Notes: generated by a model not told the origin, from the sequence alone. Shown: positions 49,101 through 62,878, counted from the first letter of the stretch. The stretch: DNA of 64,000 bases from Cyclina sinensis (GCA_012932295.1 JAAONU010000011.1:44704352-44768351), one strand, 5' to 3'. Made by a program: numbers and translations.

Positions 49101-52100
49101 TGAGTAGTTTATAAGAGATGCGCATGTTGACACATACACGAACATATCATAATCACAATGGCCTGAGTTTGATTCACTTCAGCTAGCTAACAATCATGCT
49201 TTTGATCACCAAACAGCAAGCTTACTTGCAACTTTACCCCGTATTGTAAATTTCCGCTGATTATGTTTAGGCATGTATAATTTAGGTGCCGGGATTTTAC
49301 TCCCTGCCGATTTCCTGTTATTGGTTACATTTATGACTGTGGTCTCTTTACCAGATCTTTCCAATGATTTTGGGGTCGTCAATTTTATTGGTTTGTCTTC
49401 TGGAATCGGACTCTTTGGGAGGTCAAAGTTTGACCAGCACCGCCGCAGAGTTTTAGGCGTTCTAGGGCCTAAAGTTAGCAATATTTAAATAAAGCAAACA
49501 GAATGTAATAATTGTAAGAAAACAAAAAGTGAAATTTTGTCAACTTAACTCATAAAACAAAACTTAGCTTTGAGTTAGCAATATGACATATGAAGCATAA
49601 TATGAAAAGACTCTACATAAGGAAAACTAAATTTACCAGATATATCTGAATGTGGAAAAAAAACATATGGCCAAGCTTAAAAGTACCTCTAAAGTCCCAG
49701 TCTTTCTACTGTATTAAAGTCATTTCTTTATTTAACCCTTACCATGCTAAATATCTAAAATGAACTTGTCCATCTTTCAATTTGGACTGGTCCATTAACT
49801 GTTCATGGGGATGCTGATTGAAAATTTACTGACTGAATGGCGAATAGTGCAGACCATGATCAGACTGCACGGACGTGCAGGCTGATCTTGGTCTGCACTA
49901 GTCGCAAAGGCAGTGTCAACTGGTAAGGGTTAAAAGAAAGCCTTTCTTTCCCTTTTGCAATATCATTGAAATAAATTTTGCACTTTATTCCTACATGTTC
50001 ATTGGGTTAAAAAGCAAAGTTAGGAATGACTTTGGTACAGATAAACATCATTTCCACTGGTATAACATTTGTCTTTGTAAAATAAGAACTACATGATATT
50101 CCTGGGACTTTAAAGCAATTCTCACTGTAAAATCCTCCCATTCTTAAAAATAAACCCTTCTTTAGAACTGAAGCACTGAAGCATATTACCTCTTACAAGT
50201 TAAAACTCAGAAATGCACCACCGACACACCTCTTACAATGTTTCTTTCTTTTTCAGTTGTAATTAACTATTTTGTTTACATGAAACAATACTCAGTCTGT
50301 TGGTTTATAAAATTACACTGAAAAATGTACAGTCTTTTGTACTTGGCCCTACTGTTTTATAAAACTACATTAAACTAATGATTCTAGACTTCATGTACAC
50401 TTATAAAATAATAAAGAGCATGCTACCAGTTCCATTCTAAATTATTCTTTAAATAAGAGGTATAAACTAATGCAAGAACAGAACTGCAATCTATATATAT
50501 TAAAATATATTAAAATTCAAAATAGAAGTATAATACCTTGTAATGTACTGTACTTTCATTTGAAAATATGTACAGCCCACACCCCATGCTTAACATATGA
50601 AACATGCCTAGAAACTAAAATGTTACTTTTCAAATACAATCTCATAAAAGACGAAGGTTTTCCCTTTTTTCAACAAGAACTAAGCATGTGCTTTTTAAAT
50701 CATTTGAAGGTTCATTCCCCTGACCACTTCAGATAGTGAATTTCTGCAACACCATATTGAGCTGAAATCTACCACCTCTACATTCCTGAGTAAACACCTC
50801 TACCTTAACCAGTACCACTCCTCATCAAAATTAATGAATTTCTTGTCTTATTTACTAATGCACACAGCTTTCCTTCTGGAGGGAAAAATGTTGTGTGATA
50901 CATAGGAAAATACAGTTCCAATATTGCAACAACTGCAAAGCAGATTGCCTCTAAATTTTTGCAGAGATAGTTTTATGTAAAACAGAACTATTCCCAATTG
51001 AAATCTGTGAAAACCTCTGCATGTTTCTAGCTGTAGCTCTAGATAGGTGAAATAATGTGACAATAAGGAAACTAAATGGCTTTAAGATGAACGGTTACAC
51101 TAAACTGTAACAAAATGAACCATACTTGGGGGAGGATCCGGATGGTCTCTAAGATGCTGTGCTAAGTTTGTGGGTGTGGTCTCGTCACTTCCAAGTCTGG
51201 ATCTGTCTCCCTGAGATAAAATAATAACTTTGAAGTCTAATGTTATTTTTACTGATCCACTCCTTGGAAATGTTCCTGTGACCTCAGCTTGAGCCAAGTA
51301 TCGGCAGAAAACAATTCACTGATATGTGATTAAGTTTTAAACCAAGTTTGACAACCAATGGCAAAAATCATTCTCGTCAGAATTTTACACATGACCATAA
51401 CTTTCACTCAAAAACTTTAAATAAACACTGGTTTGTAATTCACTGGCAAATCTCTTTTATGATAAGGCCATAAGGATCAACAGGAAAAGTTCTCTTGTCC
51501 ATGAAAATTTGTTGCTTTTTAAAAAACCTTTGCAGCCTCAGCAGTGGGACAAAGGTAGTAAGAGCTATCACATTTATATTTTATCACTTCCATTACCTGA
51601 TTGTTTTGTGTGGGTGTGCTGTCAAGCTTTGGGGAGGTGGGGGAGGCATTGGATTCTGTAAATGGATCTTCTCCCTCAGTTTCTGGGCTCTCCTGCTTCC
51701 AACCCATCTGAAATTTAGGGGACAAAACAGCGGGTAAAGTGAGTATATGTGCAGCTGGGGTTGAAAAGTGACTAAATATTTAAGATTCAGTTTCACTTGA
51801 AAAGCTGAAATATGGATCAAAACAACAGGGTTTTATATGTTTCAACTTTTCATCTAAGGAGCATCTAAATTTATAAAAGACAATGGACATTTGTTAAGTT
51901 TGTAATAAATTTAGATCTGCCTAAAGTCTAGTGACTGCCCTCATGACAATAGCTAATTTGCATTTAGTTTATGCCTCATCACATTATAAGTGAGACTGTG
52001 TGTAAATATGGGATCAATCATTGTATTCAGCAGTTGGTCTTCAGAAGCTTAGTTGTAGCTAATAAATCCTGTAATTTTAGTATATTCTATTTTCGTAAGT

Positions 52101-55100
52101 GAAACTGGAAATTACGTGCTGATAAATTTTTACATGTGTATAGGATTTTAGTTGTTAACATTGACAGTGATAAAACTCTTTGGTGTAAGTCTTTTGACAA
52201 AATATTTCTAACACTTTATTACTATGACGATGTCCCAACTCGAGCCTGTATTTGCACAAATGTAACGAAAACTTTACAAGACTTAATATTATGTCTTTAC
52301 TTACAGCCATTAACATCTTTCTACTCTCGTCCAAATTTCTTGCCATGTCGTCCTTCCTTCTCTGAACAGACTGAAATTTACAGCAAAAGTTGGAACAATC
52401 TTTTATCAACCTTCGTTACAAGATATCTCCTGTATTTGGTAAGTAATACTCTCTGAAAAGAAGTGTCAAATCCTTTCTTTTGACTGCGCTATTAATAGCT
52501 TAAATTGGTATGTTATTCATGGTGGAAATTTATGTACATTTCTTTTGTTACCCTTTTTCATACTTAACTCGAAGTGAAACTCATCAGTACAGTCTGTTTT
52601 GTGAAAAACTGTTTTCCTGCCAACACCTATAGGTTTTTGAAACTAGACGTACTAAAACATTGTAAATAGATAAGTGTACTACTTATACTTAGACAAATCC
52701 CATCAATGAAGTATTCAGAAACAATGCAGAATGGCTTTTCTAGGAAACAGATTGCAAAAAACTAGAAATTAGTAGGTAAATGGTAAAAGTTAGTGTAAAG
52801 AAAACACACAAGCCAAAGACTCATGAAAAAAGGATTGAACATGTATACAATTTTTTTCTTAATTCTACAATGAAGTGCATGAAGCAACGGAAGTGCATAA
52901 CGGTGAAATGTGACGTGAAATAGGTACAAAGAAACAAACATTTTAGACAAATAGTCAAACATAACTCTCAAGATCAGGATAAAATATAAACTACATACTT
53001 TCTGTTCTTTTTGCTATCGGAGAAAAACAACAACAACACATTTAAAACCAAAACAAACAAAAAGAGAAAATAAACAAAACAATACTCAGATATAAGCCTG
53101 ACCTCTGACCTCTTGCCAATTTATAACAGAATCCACCACAAACTTGATAATATATAGGCAACATTTACTTATCACCTGAACCCAGCTGTAAGTCAGAAAT
53201 GAATCTGTCTGGCATGCTCAAAAGTTACAGCTGATCTGCTGTAAAACCTATACATGACTGCAAATAATGAGTTCAAGTTCCAACAGCAATATAATTCTTA
53301 ATGACATAAAATTGGTATTCTATATGCTGCAATATTGTTCCTTTCCAAGAAAAACTGGTTTGGTAAACTCAAAAACAACAAGAACCAAAAAAATATTTGT
53401 ATATAGACTAGAGTAATTTGCAATAATTCTTCCAAGTCCCAAAGAAAGCATTAACTTAAATTGGTCATATATTTTCATATATCTGAGGGAAAGAAACAAA
53501 ATTCATAAATAGCATGTTGGGCATTTAAAGTTTGTGTACCATTTGCCACTTGTGAAGTAGAGCTCTTAGCTGGAATGAACAATAGGAAACTCATTATTTT
53601 ATGTCCAGAGAGAAGTACTGTAGAATTATACTGACTTTTACAACTTTTAACATAATCATTATTGCCACATCTAACTTGTACTTGAAAAAAAAAACCACAC
53701 TTAATAATCTTACTTTCTTGATTTGATAATAAATTGTTACACTTAATTTGATATGTAAAGTCACCATTAACATAAACAGATTTTGTTTTCACTCTAAGAG
53801 AATTACACCCTTTTTATCACCTTTTTTCTATTGTTAAATCAGTATAAACAGTTGGAACTTTTGATTACCTAGTAATTCTTAATAGCAGCAGTTAAATATC
53901 AGTCTTATATTCCTTGTTTTAGATATATATATTCAATATGATCCTTTTCTGAAATTTCTTTTTGAAAATGCATTTTTAACATAATGATTGAAAACAGTGC
54001 AGAGGATATAAAAAAATAAACTGTGCTGGAGTCATGTTCATTATGTAATACATGATGTTTTATCACTTAACCAAATAAAACCAGAGAAAAGGTGATTTCC
54101 TTGGGGCAAGCAAGATTTTTTCATTACCTAAGTCCAGAGAGAGTGAATACACAAAGAAATAACAATCCACAAACAAGTGAAGAAATACAGAAGATTAACT
54201 GGGTGTACTACTTACATCAAACCAGTTGTCTTGTCTCTGAATGTTACCATATGGTCCCATGTTTCTGAAATATCATTTGTATTTTTTATCAACGCTGCTA
54301 ACTGAGGCAAACTACAAACAATGCCTTACCCCAAAAAAATGTTGAAGTAAAATATGAAAAGTTTATGAAAGATATGAAACAAGATGACAAGCAAAATATC
54401 TGACGGATGGAAATGAAAAAAGGGCTTTTTTTCTAAATAGACTGAAAATTTCCACTTCTCATCATGCCAAATAAACTGCCTTTGCAAAGACAAACATTTC
54501 AGAATAATATAAATTGATAAGCAGGCAAATGTCAATTTTCCATGCCTCTCAATTTCTCAATGTCAACACACAAGCAGACTGAGGCCATTATTCATTTATT
54601 GCATATGATCCTGCATTGTTACAGATACTGAGAAAACAAACCTCATGTTGGCTGCCTGCGATTTGGACAGGAATCTTGCGGACAGACTCTGCCGGGAGTT
54701 GATGGCCCCTATGGTCTGGTTGGTGGCCATCTCTTCTTCTAATGTGTCAAGACCTTTGACAAATTTATCTGTTGGTAACCCTGGTGTGAAACTCAAATTT
54801 TCAAATGTATCCTTCAAGAACTTCTCCTGGAAATAAAAGAGTTTTGATTATGGTAACTGTTCATTTTTGCTTACTATTGTACCATATTACACATAGCAAA
54901 TCCAAAAACATAATGAAGTAAAACTTAAACAAGCTTGTTAGGTCTCTGGGCTCAGAGTTAAATGTATGATACAATCTAGCGAAGTTCAGAATCTCTTTCA
55001 ACATAAATCTCAAAGAGTCAGAAGTTGTCCTGATTCAATTTATATAATTAATGGAGCTTTTAAACTTCTCCCAGCTCAACATAACTAGGTTTGGGAGACA

Positions 55101-58100
55101 ATAATTAAATAAGTTTTCATTTCGTAAGCTATAAAAATTCTTCCTAAAAATGAATCAGATCTAGTGAAAAGGTTTAGTTTACATCAATTGACTGAACAAA
55201 TTTTTGTCAAAATTATATGAACTAAGCAATCAGTGTTGTGATGAGTACTTGCGTAAAAAGAAGGGATTGCAGAGGTCAAGGTCAAAATACAATAACAGGA
55301 TTCCATCTCAAGGCTGACTGGCACTTCAAATGCACTACAACACTGCTTCTTCACATGTGTGCCTGTTATCACTTTTTTGTTAAATGAAAAATCACTTTAA
55401 ACTTACAAAACTACCCTATTTTTTTTTCAAAAAATACTTTAACCTACCCTATTCTGTGATTTTGGAACATCATCCATTGGTGTGGTCGGTACAGAGTCGT
55501 CTTCATCCTCAACATCTTCTAAAGACACAGGGTCTGTGGACTCAGAATCTGTAGTGGAATGATATAATAATTATATACCCTCATTTCAAATCAGGAACTA
55601 CTCCTGAGTATTTTGATTTTCTTAAAACAGATATTCTGATATAACATTTGTAGCAATATTCTCCATGTGGACTTTTCAGCATTCATCCCTCAATATTTTC
55701 TCATCAACAGTTTTCAAGGGTATAGCAATACCTATATCTATGGCTTTGAAAGCCTAGAGCTTCGGTTAGCTTTAAAAAATAGAGCTTAAACCGACGACTC
55801 ACCTGCATCAGGGTTGCTGTTCATTGATATGGAATGTTTCAATTGTCTGGATGGACGGTCTGTGCTGAAACCTGCATCAAAAACTTGGTAGGAGCTGTAA
55901 TCACAAGATACTATATACATGTACAATCCATAATAAAACTTGCAATGTCACAACATGTACATTAACTAATCACAAGATACCATATACATGTACAATCCAT
56001 AATATAGCTCACAATGTCAAAACATGTAGAATAACTTTCAGAGGCAATCAATTTAATTCAAATACAATCCAGATTTAATTAAGTCTTTTTATGATGATAT
56101 CCTGTCAAGAGAACCTGTTCCCTCTCTTGTTGACAGTGAAGACTTTCAAATTCTAATTAAAATGCATTTTAAGTATAACTGTTTCCTTTTATAACTTAGC
56201 ATATAAATTCCAGGTTTTACTGTCCAGTATCAATTCTATTTTCAAACTGATACACAATCACCATTTATCTCCACACCTGAACACAATTTATTCTCAAACT
56301 GAATCACAGGAATTCTAATCTTACTCATATGGTAGAAATTCAGTTTAAAAGCTACAGGGTGAAAATCAATAAGCCTGCCATGTTCAAAGAGACAGAATGA
56401 ATTCATTCTGATCATACTGTGTGATGACACAAACTTATTATCAATAATTCTACCAACTGACACTGTTCTATTATTTCATGTCTCAATTCAATAACAACTC
56501 CTGTGACCTTTATTCCAGAGTTTCTTTTTTTCATGGTACTAAAGAACAGAATCTGGAATCAATTTTTCTCATCTCACAGGTTTTTCATTCAAAAGATGTT
56601 CTGTATCAATCTTAAACTGGTAACAAATATGTTAAAGCTGTGATTTGAAAATTAGTTAAAAAGAAAAAAAAAGTCTGCATGTCAAACGTGTAAAACTATA
56701 AGATCTAAATGTTCCCTAAAAACAACATGATCAAAAAATTTTCGTACAACAAACTATTTTAAGAAAATGAGTGATTTTCATACCATGCAAAATAGATATT
56801 TAACAGATTTATTTATACTGCATATGAAATGGCTGAGTTATTAACCTAAATGTCCTAACAACAAGAATGGAGTTTTGATTATTACAACCTTTTTTTACAA
56901 GTATTCCAATGAGAGCTGAGTAAGTCGGGATTGGGGGACAATCTCAAAATTATTGGAAAAAAAGAGAAATCATTTGAAATTCAGGATATAAATGTACTTT
57001 AAGCAAATTTTCTTGCTGTTAAAAGATAATATCAGAACAGGTCTTCCATTACTGATGTCAACCAATAAAACATTTTTTATTATTTTACCTTGCTAGTGTG
57101 TCAGAGCCGTCACTTTCTGATGGAGGATAGTAAATAATCTGTGTTCTATCCAACTGGTCATTATCATCAGCATCCAAGTTGTACAACTGAAACAAAAAAT
57201 CAAAAAGTTATAACTTTGTTTATTTCTAATAGATTACATGTATTTATAATGTTACTGAGTCTGTGACTTCACGATGAAGTTATGACAACTTCATAACAAA
57301 CTTAGCATACATCTTCAATGTTTAAATCATAAAGACACTATTATAGTACTTCCCTGAATTAGGACAAACCTTAGTTGACCAAATAAGACAAGAGGAGAAA
57401 AATTCAAAAATACAGATAATGACAAAATGTTCATTTATGAACTGAGCCCACTAAATGTTGACATTAACTTTTTCTAAGTTTCCCGGATCAAAAGATTTAT
57501 TTTCAGTAAAGAGTGAATTTATTTCAAGTCTGTTACATATATAGATTTAAAATTCCACACAAATTAGCAAAGAAAACTCACATCGTCCCAAGATACGTCT
57601 GCTTTCGCCTGAGTGTCCTGCTTTACAAAAGTCTTTGATGATACAGGAAGGAAATCATCGTCATCATCATCATCATTCATCTCATCATATATCACAGGCA
57701 TATTCTGGTAAATTAGAAAGGTAGAAAATCTATTTTAACGTACATAAAGGTCAAAATAATTAGCAATTGCATATGTATATCCCCAAAGGCAAAATGTGAC
57801 ATTCTTCTTAACTATAACATTGACATATGTCAAAGGTCAATTTACGTTTTACTTATTTCATTTATCCATATTTACTACCATATATTACAGTGAAGTTACC
57901 TGTCAATTTTACCAGTGGAACCATGTATTCTAAGAGACCACCTGCATTCAGAGACCAGTATTTCTTAAAGCATCAGAACATTTTGAATGGTTTTAGAGGA
58001 CTACTGTATTTAAAGACCGCTTTAAGAACATCTGTTTGGTGGTTTCTTGATACAAGACTGACTTAACATTTCAGGAGAAATTATGAATGCATGTTAGCTT

Positions 58101-60686
58101 ATATTGTGAGTCATTTATGCAAACTTTAACAGTCAATATTAAAATCAAAAAGCTGTTGTGAAACTTTTAAGATTATGACCTAATATTAGTAAGAGCTCTG
58201 TCTGAAAACAATAAACTTGTGAATATTGTGATAAGCAATATATGTCAACACAGTAGCTTCTTTAAGCTCTAGTAACCTTTAAATAAAGGATTCAAGAGAC
58301 TGACAAATTTTGAATTCCTTCTTCAGGTGTTTCCACAACTTCCATATCTAAATAAGCCCTTTAATATTATGGACCAAATAACTTTCTATTTCAATTTTCC
58401 TTTCATCTGAGCACATACATTAACTCTGAACAATGTGACAATTGTCTTTTCATAGGCAACCTCTCCTTTTCACAGTCAACCTCTATTTGCTGTTAAACTT
58501 TCAACATTATTTCCAAAATCTCCCTTATATCATACAGACTTAGATGTTATCCCTAGTTATTCCCCTAGATAATTCTTGGTTCAACAAATGCATTGATAAC
58601 AAAGTGTACATGAGATTAAGGGATGATTCCTTGATGTCACTTATGGGGGTCATAAAATGAGAAATATGGGGTTTTAATATACCTATCGTTCATAACGTGA
58701 TCAATACTTCAATATCAATACATACTTATAGTGGTCATTCAAATACCTATGTTTGTTCTCAACAACTTTCAGCTACAATAAACAGTGTAGAATACTGGTA
58801 TATCTTTCATATTTCAAATAAGTTTTGTACAAAATACACCACTATGTTATTTTTCACAGTTTTTGATGAGATTAAGCATTACTGTGTTAAAAGCAATCAT
58901 TGTATGAAATATTTGTGAATATCAAAAAGTTGTCTTTCCTATCAAAAGTTCTGTAAACTGATAAACTGATGTAAACTGTAATTAATGAAGTTAGCTAAAT
59001 TCTGCAGGAAAAAAAATACAATGCTTAACTTTCTATCATAATCTTATTCCCTAATTTGCACTCCATTAAAATGCTGATAAGCCAAAACCTAGCTTTTTTT
59101 CAATTTCCATGATTCTGCAAGATATTGCTGTACCATTTTTTTTAGCAAAACAATTTTCCAAAATTGTGTATCTTGTTTCTAACAATATTATTTCATGCTA
59201 AGCAGTCACAGGTCAAATCTCCAAAAGATGCTGTACAACAGGTTTCTATATAACCAAGTGTTTTTAGTGATAAAATAAGATAAATTTCACATTAGGAGCA
59301 TACACTGCATGGTGTACATCCAGCCCAATCATATTTTTTGTTCAGAATGCAGACTTCATAAAATATTCATATAACCCATCGAGCCTGAGTACACTGTAAG
59401 CTGTTTCATGTCTGCTTTTTACCACACAGCGCATTTGTCATCACAACATCTGTGGGCATATTATACAGAATCTCTCTTCAGAAAATACAGGGAAATTACC
59501 CTCTAGCACAAGGGAAATATTTCCACATTTGAAATCTCTCATCAGAGGAATATTTAATCATATCTTTAGATTCATTAGGTAACATCTGTTTCCCTGCATC
59601 TACATAGTTAAAAGATTAAGCATGGCTCATTTCTCAAAACAAATCAGCTATTGACAATGTCACCACATTACAAAAGCTTGCTTCTATTTACAGAGTCAAT
59701 AGAATTAGACAAAATGCTCTAATGGTGTCCTTGACAATGACCTACAAGTTGACAATTTTGATATTTTCTTATTCCAACACAAAATTTTGAAAAAAAAAAA
59801 CAGGACTGAATACTGCTGAAGCAGGTGCTAGAGGGCGTGAGAAATGCTGCACTTTACAGAGTCTGATCTTAGAGGTGCAGATCTGGTTCTTGTGCATGAC
59901 ACATCGTCTTATGTAGTTAACATTTCTGCCAAATAATTTCAAAATCCACCAAGACAAGACAAAGCTATGGAGCGCACACGAAATAAAAGACACCATTTTT
60001 TATGTTTGACCTCTAAGTGTGACCTTGACCTTGCAGGCGTGGACCTGGTTCATGCATGACACATTGTGTTATGGTTAACATTTCTGCCAAATGATTTCAA
60101 AATCCATTAAGGCAGGACAAAGTAATGGACAGGACACAGTTTGTGACATCCAGACCTCCTTCAAGACCTCAACATCAAAGTTTCTCCCCCTATTACTATG
60201 TGGGAGGTGGGGGAGACATTATCATTGTGTATGACAAAAGTTCCTTTACTGGGGAGATGAACAGTAGGCAGTCATTATAATGACAGGCATATGGTCTAGA
60301 GAAACAGCATTAGAGTGGTCACTTGACCCCCCGAGAGCTCTACTTGGGTTCAATTCCTGATACTGTGGAATTAAGATTTATCATTAAGTAAGGATGTAAA
60401 GGAAAGTTTTGATAAACTTTCTTGCAATTGTAGGACTCAGGACTTCTAGAAACCATTAGAAAAAATAAATCTTTTTTACCGTTGGTGTGGTGGAAGGTCG
60501 GTTCAGCACCATTGTCTCTCTTCTAGTATCTGTCACCTGACTGTTGGCAAACTCTCCTTGGTACGAGATCCTTCTCCGATCTAAAAAATCGAGATAATCA
60601 TCTCTGTAAAATCCCCTATCATAATACACATCAGAATAGTATGGTCCGTAAAAATAGCTTCCACTGTAAGGCCTGTAATAGGACAT
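43152..60686 (-). CDS. Large Ser-rich, mostly disordered protein, unrecognised
   Basis: Fifteen coding exons (minus): 60686-60480, 57704-57582, 57186-57089, 55864-55803, 55548-55448, 54826-54642, 54264-54216, 52370-52305, 51707-51597, 51210-51126, 49468-49226, 46973-45089, 44562-44528, 44186-44107, 43358-43152. All have GT/AG ends and the phases add up to one frame of 1178 aa. Start ATG 60686; stop TGA 43152. The N-terminus is Tyr-rich (MSYYRPYSGSYFYGPYY). It is followed by a poly-Asp stretch and acidic segments (about 75-230), the conserved-looking TPGLPTDKFVKGLDTLEEEM and RQSLSARFLSKSQAANM region (about 205-255), and a 628-codon exon rich in Ser, Pro, Lys and Thr with many S-P sites. A helical motif ELTFEEAKSIL lies in it. 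The last three exons encode a compact helical end (DQIQSAVNKM ... DALDKLYQHMADVYKY). Composition suggests a phosphorylated cytoskeletal or scaffold protein; this is only inference, and I do not recognise the family. Confidence 0.86.
43560..43715 (-). repeat. tRNA-derived SINE-like repeat
   Basis: The minus strand has an A-box-like 'TAACTTAGTGTTTAGAGTG' and B-box-like 'GGGTTCAGATT', followed by a body 'CCAGAGTGAGGCGTTAATC'. It is in the last intron of the Ser-rich gene. Confidence 0.55.
44663..44830 (+). repeat. tRNA-derived SINE-like repeat
   Basis: The plus strand has 'GGCTTGGTGGTTTAGTGTTGG' (A box) and 'GAGTTTGAATCC' (B box) about 35 bases apart, then a body with 'atgcattgcatc'. The open frame across it is a by-product. 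Confidence 0.55.
46974..49225 (-). other. Intron 11 of the Ser-rich gene
   Basis: Donor GTAAGC after GTT GCA A (exon 49468-49226) and acceptor TATTTCAG before exon 46973-45089. It holds a simple AAT/AAC/ATG-rich stretch at 47441-47495 and otherwise AT-rich sequence. Confidence 0.75.
49731..49934. mobile_element. TTAA-flanked hairpin MITE, piggyBac-like
   Basis: The ends TTAACCCTTACCA and TGGTAAGGGTTAA are inverted copies, with TTAA at both edges (49732-49735, 49930-49933). Inside is a strong 50-base hairpin at 49848-49897, whose arms TGCAGACC.TGATCAG.CTGCAC pair around a GGAC loop. It lies in intron 10 of the Ser-rich gene. No coding capacity. Confidence 0.82.
52371..54215 (-). other. Intron 7 of the Ser-rich gene
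   Basis: Donor GTAAGT (54215) and acceptor ATTTCAG (52371). AT-rich; no repeat or exon was recognised. Several small frames here are chance. Confidence 0.7.
55896..56032. repeat. Two-copy tandem duplication, about 70 bp
   Basis: 'atcacaagatac.atatacatgtacaatccataat' followed by 'caatgtca.aacatgta' occurs twice in a row, in intron 3 of the Ser-rich gene. Confidence 0.85.
57645..57685 (-). repeat. In-frame (GAT)n repeat coding poly-Asp
   Basis: A trinucleotide run on the minus strand inside exon 57704-57582 encodes a run of seven Asp. A likely site of length variation. Confidence 0.85.
59815..60160. repeat. About 170-bp dispersed repeat, two copies
   Basis: 'gcatgacaca' followed by a 'tgtatgtagttaacatttctg'-like segment and 'ccaaat.atttcaaaatcca' recur about 170 bases apart (59893 and 60054). 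Same family as 9332-9830. Contains TGACCTTGACCT near 60019. Confidence 0.75.
60295..60385 (+). repeat. tRNA-like segment
   Basis: B box GGGTTCAATTCC (60346-60357) with an A-box-like TAGAGTGGTCA near 60311. Short and degenerate, probably a SINE remnant. Confidence 0.45.
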
Positions 60687-62689
60687 TCTCCCTAATCTTC
60701 CTTTTCTTCTTTCAAAGATACTTATTATTCTTTTACATGAACCTCTGTCAAATCTCAGATGCTAAAGTGTATTTGGCTTTGATGTTAGCTATTGTCACAC
60801 TTGTTATAGTTCTAAATTAGATACGACACTTCACAGTATTTCACATTTTAACTCCCTTTCATTCTTTTGTCAATTTCTATCATTAGAGATTTAACATCAT
60901 ATAACTGTTAACATCCAATATGTAAATATTCTCAAGTACTTAAAGATGAAACACAGCTGTCAAAGTCCTTGTATTGTAATTCAAATTTGATTAAATACAA
61001 CTGCCATATAAATTGTAAACTTTTTCAGGACACAAATAAAAATTATCCATAACCAAACTGAATTGTTCCATTACAGTGCTGTAGATTTCATCAACATTTT
61101 CCATATTGCATGAGTGAACACAGTTACTTTACTTAATCAATACTGAACACCTTATTTTACTGCCAGTAACATGCCACCTTCATTTAAAATTCTCAACATA
61201 TTTAACATGTTTCAACATCCAAGATGTTACTATACATCTCCCATGGCTCATGTGTCCAATATAAAATAACAATACACCATTGCATGATGGAGATAACCTC
61301 CTTCCCTCATCCACACTACCTAAATGTCAGTCTTATAAGGATAAGCTTGCAAGACAAATAATACCTAATCTGCCAATTAAGCTTTGAAGAAATATTACTC
61401 CAGCTTCAAAATCATTTTCCTTTTGAAAAAGGCATGCTGATTATTATTTTCCCTATGGCAAGCAATTTCAGTCTAATATCCAAATTTTTTCACAAGCCTT
61501 TTTTTAGTCAACTTTGTTTGTTTCAGGTATGAATAACTTCATATTCTCTGCACTGATGCATTAAGTTATCACAATGTGTTACATCACATATCACATCTGA
61601 AAGTCGACTAAACACAATATTTCAATGCTACTTTTACCCTTTTTGGTTTATAAAACCATAAAAATAATGTAATATAATAAAAGTACTAATAACAAACTGT
61701 TTTGTTGCTATTTTATGACCCTTCAACTCCCTTCAACTATTGCATCTAAATACCCCCCATTATTTTCTTTGAACTATGTTTCGAAAAATTTATGTCCCGA
61801 AGCAATATTTTCTCAAAGCTAAATATCGTGACACAAGATTTTCATTTTAACCTGCATCAAATTGCTTACAAATATATACTAATGTTAACCTATTGAGACT
61901 TCAGTAAAAATGGAATTCTCACATTTTATTGGGGGTTACTTGAGAAGTGAAAGGAACAAATGTACATACGCAAACAAAAAATACGTTAAATTAAATGGAG
62001 AAAAAATGAAATTTAAACATTATGATTGACCTTTTGAAAAGTTTCAAGAGCAGTGTCATGGTTCTATACCATTTTCCTGATCGGAAAACTTTAAGGCAAA
62101 TCAATTATAATGCTTACTCTGAGCATGTTTACTTTTTCAATGCAACCTGTTTGGTATTACTATCAAAGGAAATTGTAACAGTCGAAATGCAATCAAAGCA
62201 CTTGTGAAGCAACTAAAATCTGGTGAACAATGAAATTAACATTCTTTAATGGTCCTTTTAAGCCTTTTTGCTTCGGAACATTATGCCGGGAGTCTATGAA
62301 AAAGGTATCAATACTGTGTCTTTCATTCAGAGAATCCCATTTCAACTTTATTTTTAAACTATTTGACTCTGAATGACAGCAAAAATATCAACAGATTATT
62401 CATTCTTCATTTTCAATAAAATGTGAGATATTTAGTGCCATTTGATTTTACACAGTGTATAAACTGTAATGCTTCGACCCTGTTCTAGATGACTGCTTCT
62501 TGAGGGGCTGTTCTTAAAATTGAAATTGATGAATTTGCAACAGGACTTGAACCTATAAGCTACGTTGTTAAGTCAATACTGAATATCAAATAATACCTCA
62601 ACTACTGCACCAATGTTTCAAGAATTTTAAGGGTCTTATTCAAGTGTAAAATGAATTTTGCTCAATATATAAACTAAACAAGTGCGGGG
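60687..62689. other. Upstream region of the Ser-rich gene
   Basis: AT-rich with no recognised gene. A minus-strand purine-rich leader directly precedes the ATG at 60686. No TATA box or CpG island is evident, and a noncoding exon further upstream is possible. Confidence 0.4.
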
Positions 62690-62878
62690 TGCAGGGGTGT
62701 TGACCTTTGACCCATGAGTGGGTCTGGTGGGTAGAGCTCATCAAGGTGCATGCACCTGTGAAGTTTGGCAGCTGTAGGTGGAAGGACTTTGATGTTATGG
62801 TCAAGGTTAAAGTTTTGTGAGAAACAAACACACAGACAGACCAAAAACAATATGCCCTCCCTCCAGAGGCATAAAAAC
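62685..62878. repeat. Solo dispersed repeat with 'ggcataaaaa' tail
   Basis: Carries TGACCTTTGACCC (62701-62713), 'gaagtttggcagctgtaggtg', 'acagacagacc' and ends 'ccagaggcataaaaacg', the same design as the ends of the array at 34240-35252. Confidence 0.75.

Larger units (their letters stand above)
57705..60479 (-). other. Intron 1 of the Ser-rich gene
   Basis: Donor ACG|GTAAAA and acceptor TTTACCAG. AT-rich, with the tandem repeat and tRNA-like segment listed separately. Confidence 0.7.

Noticed and set aside
62640..62831. Small minus-strand frame
   Set aside because: It lies wholly in a dispersed repeat that ends in the common 'ggcataaaaa' tail.
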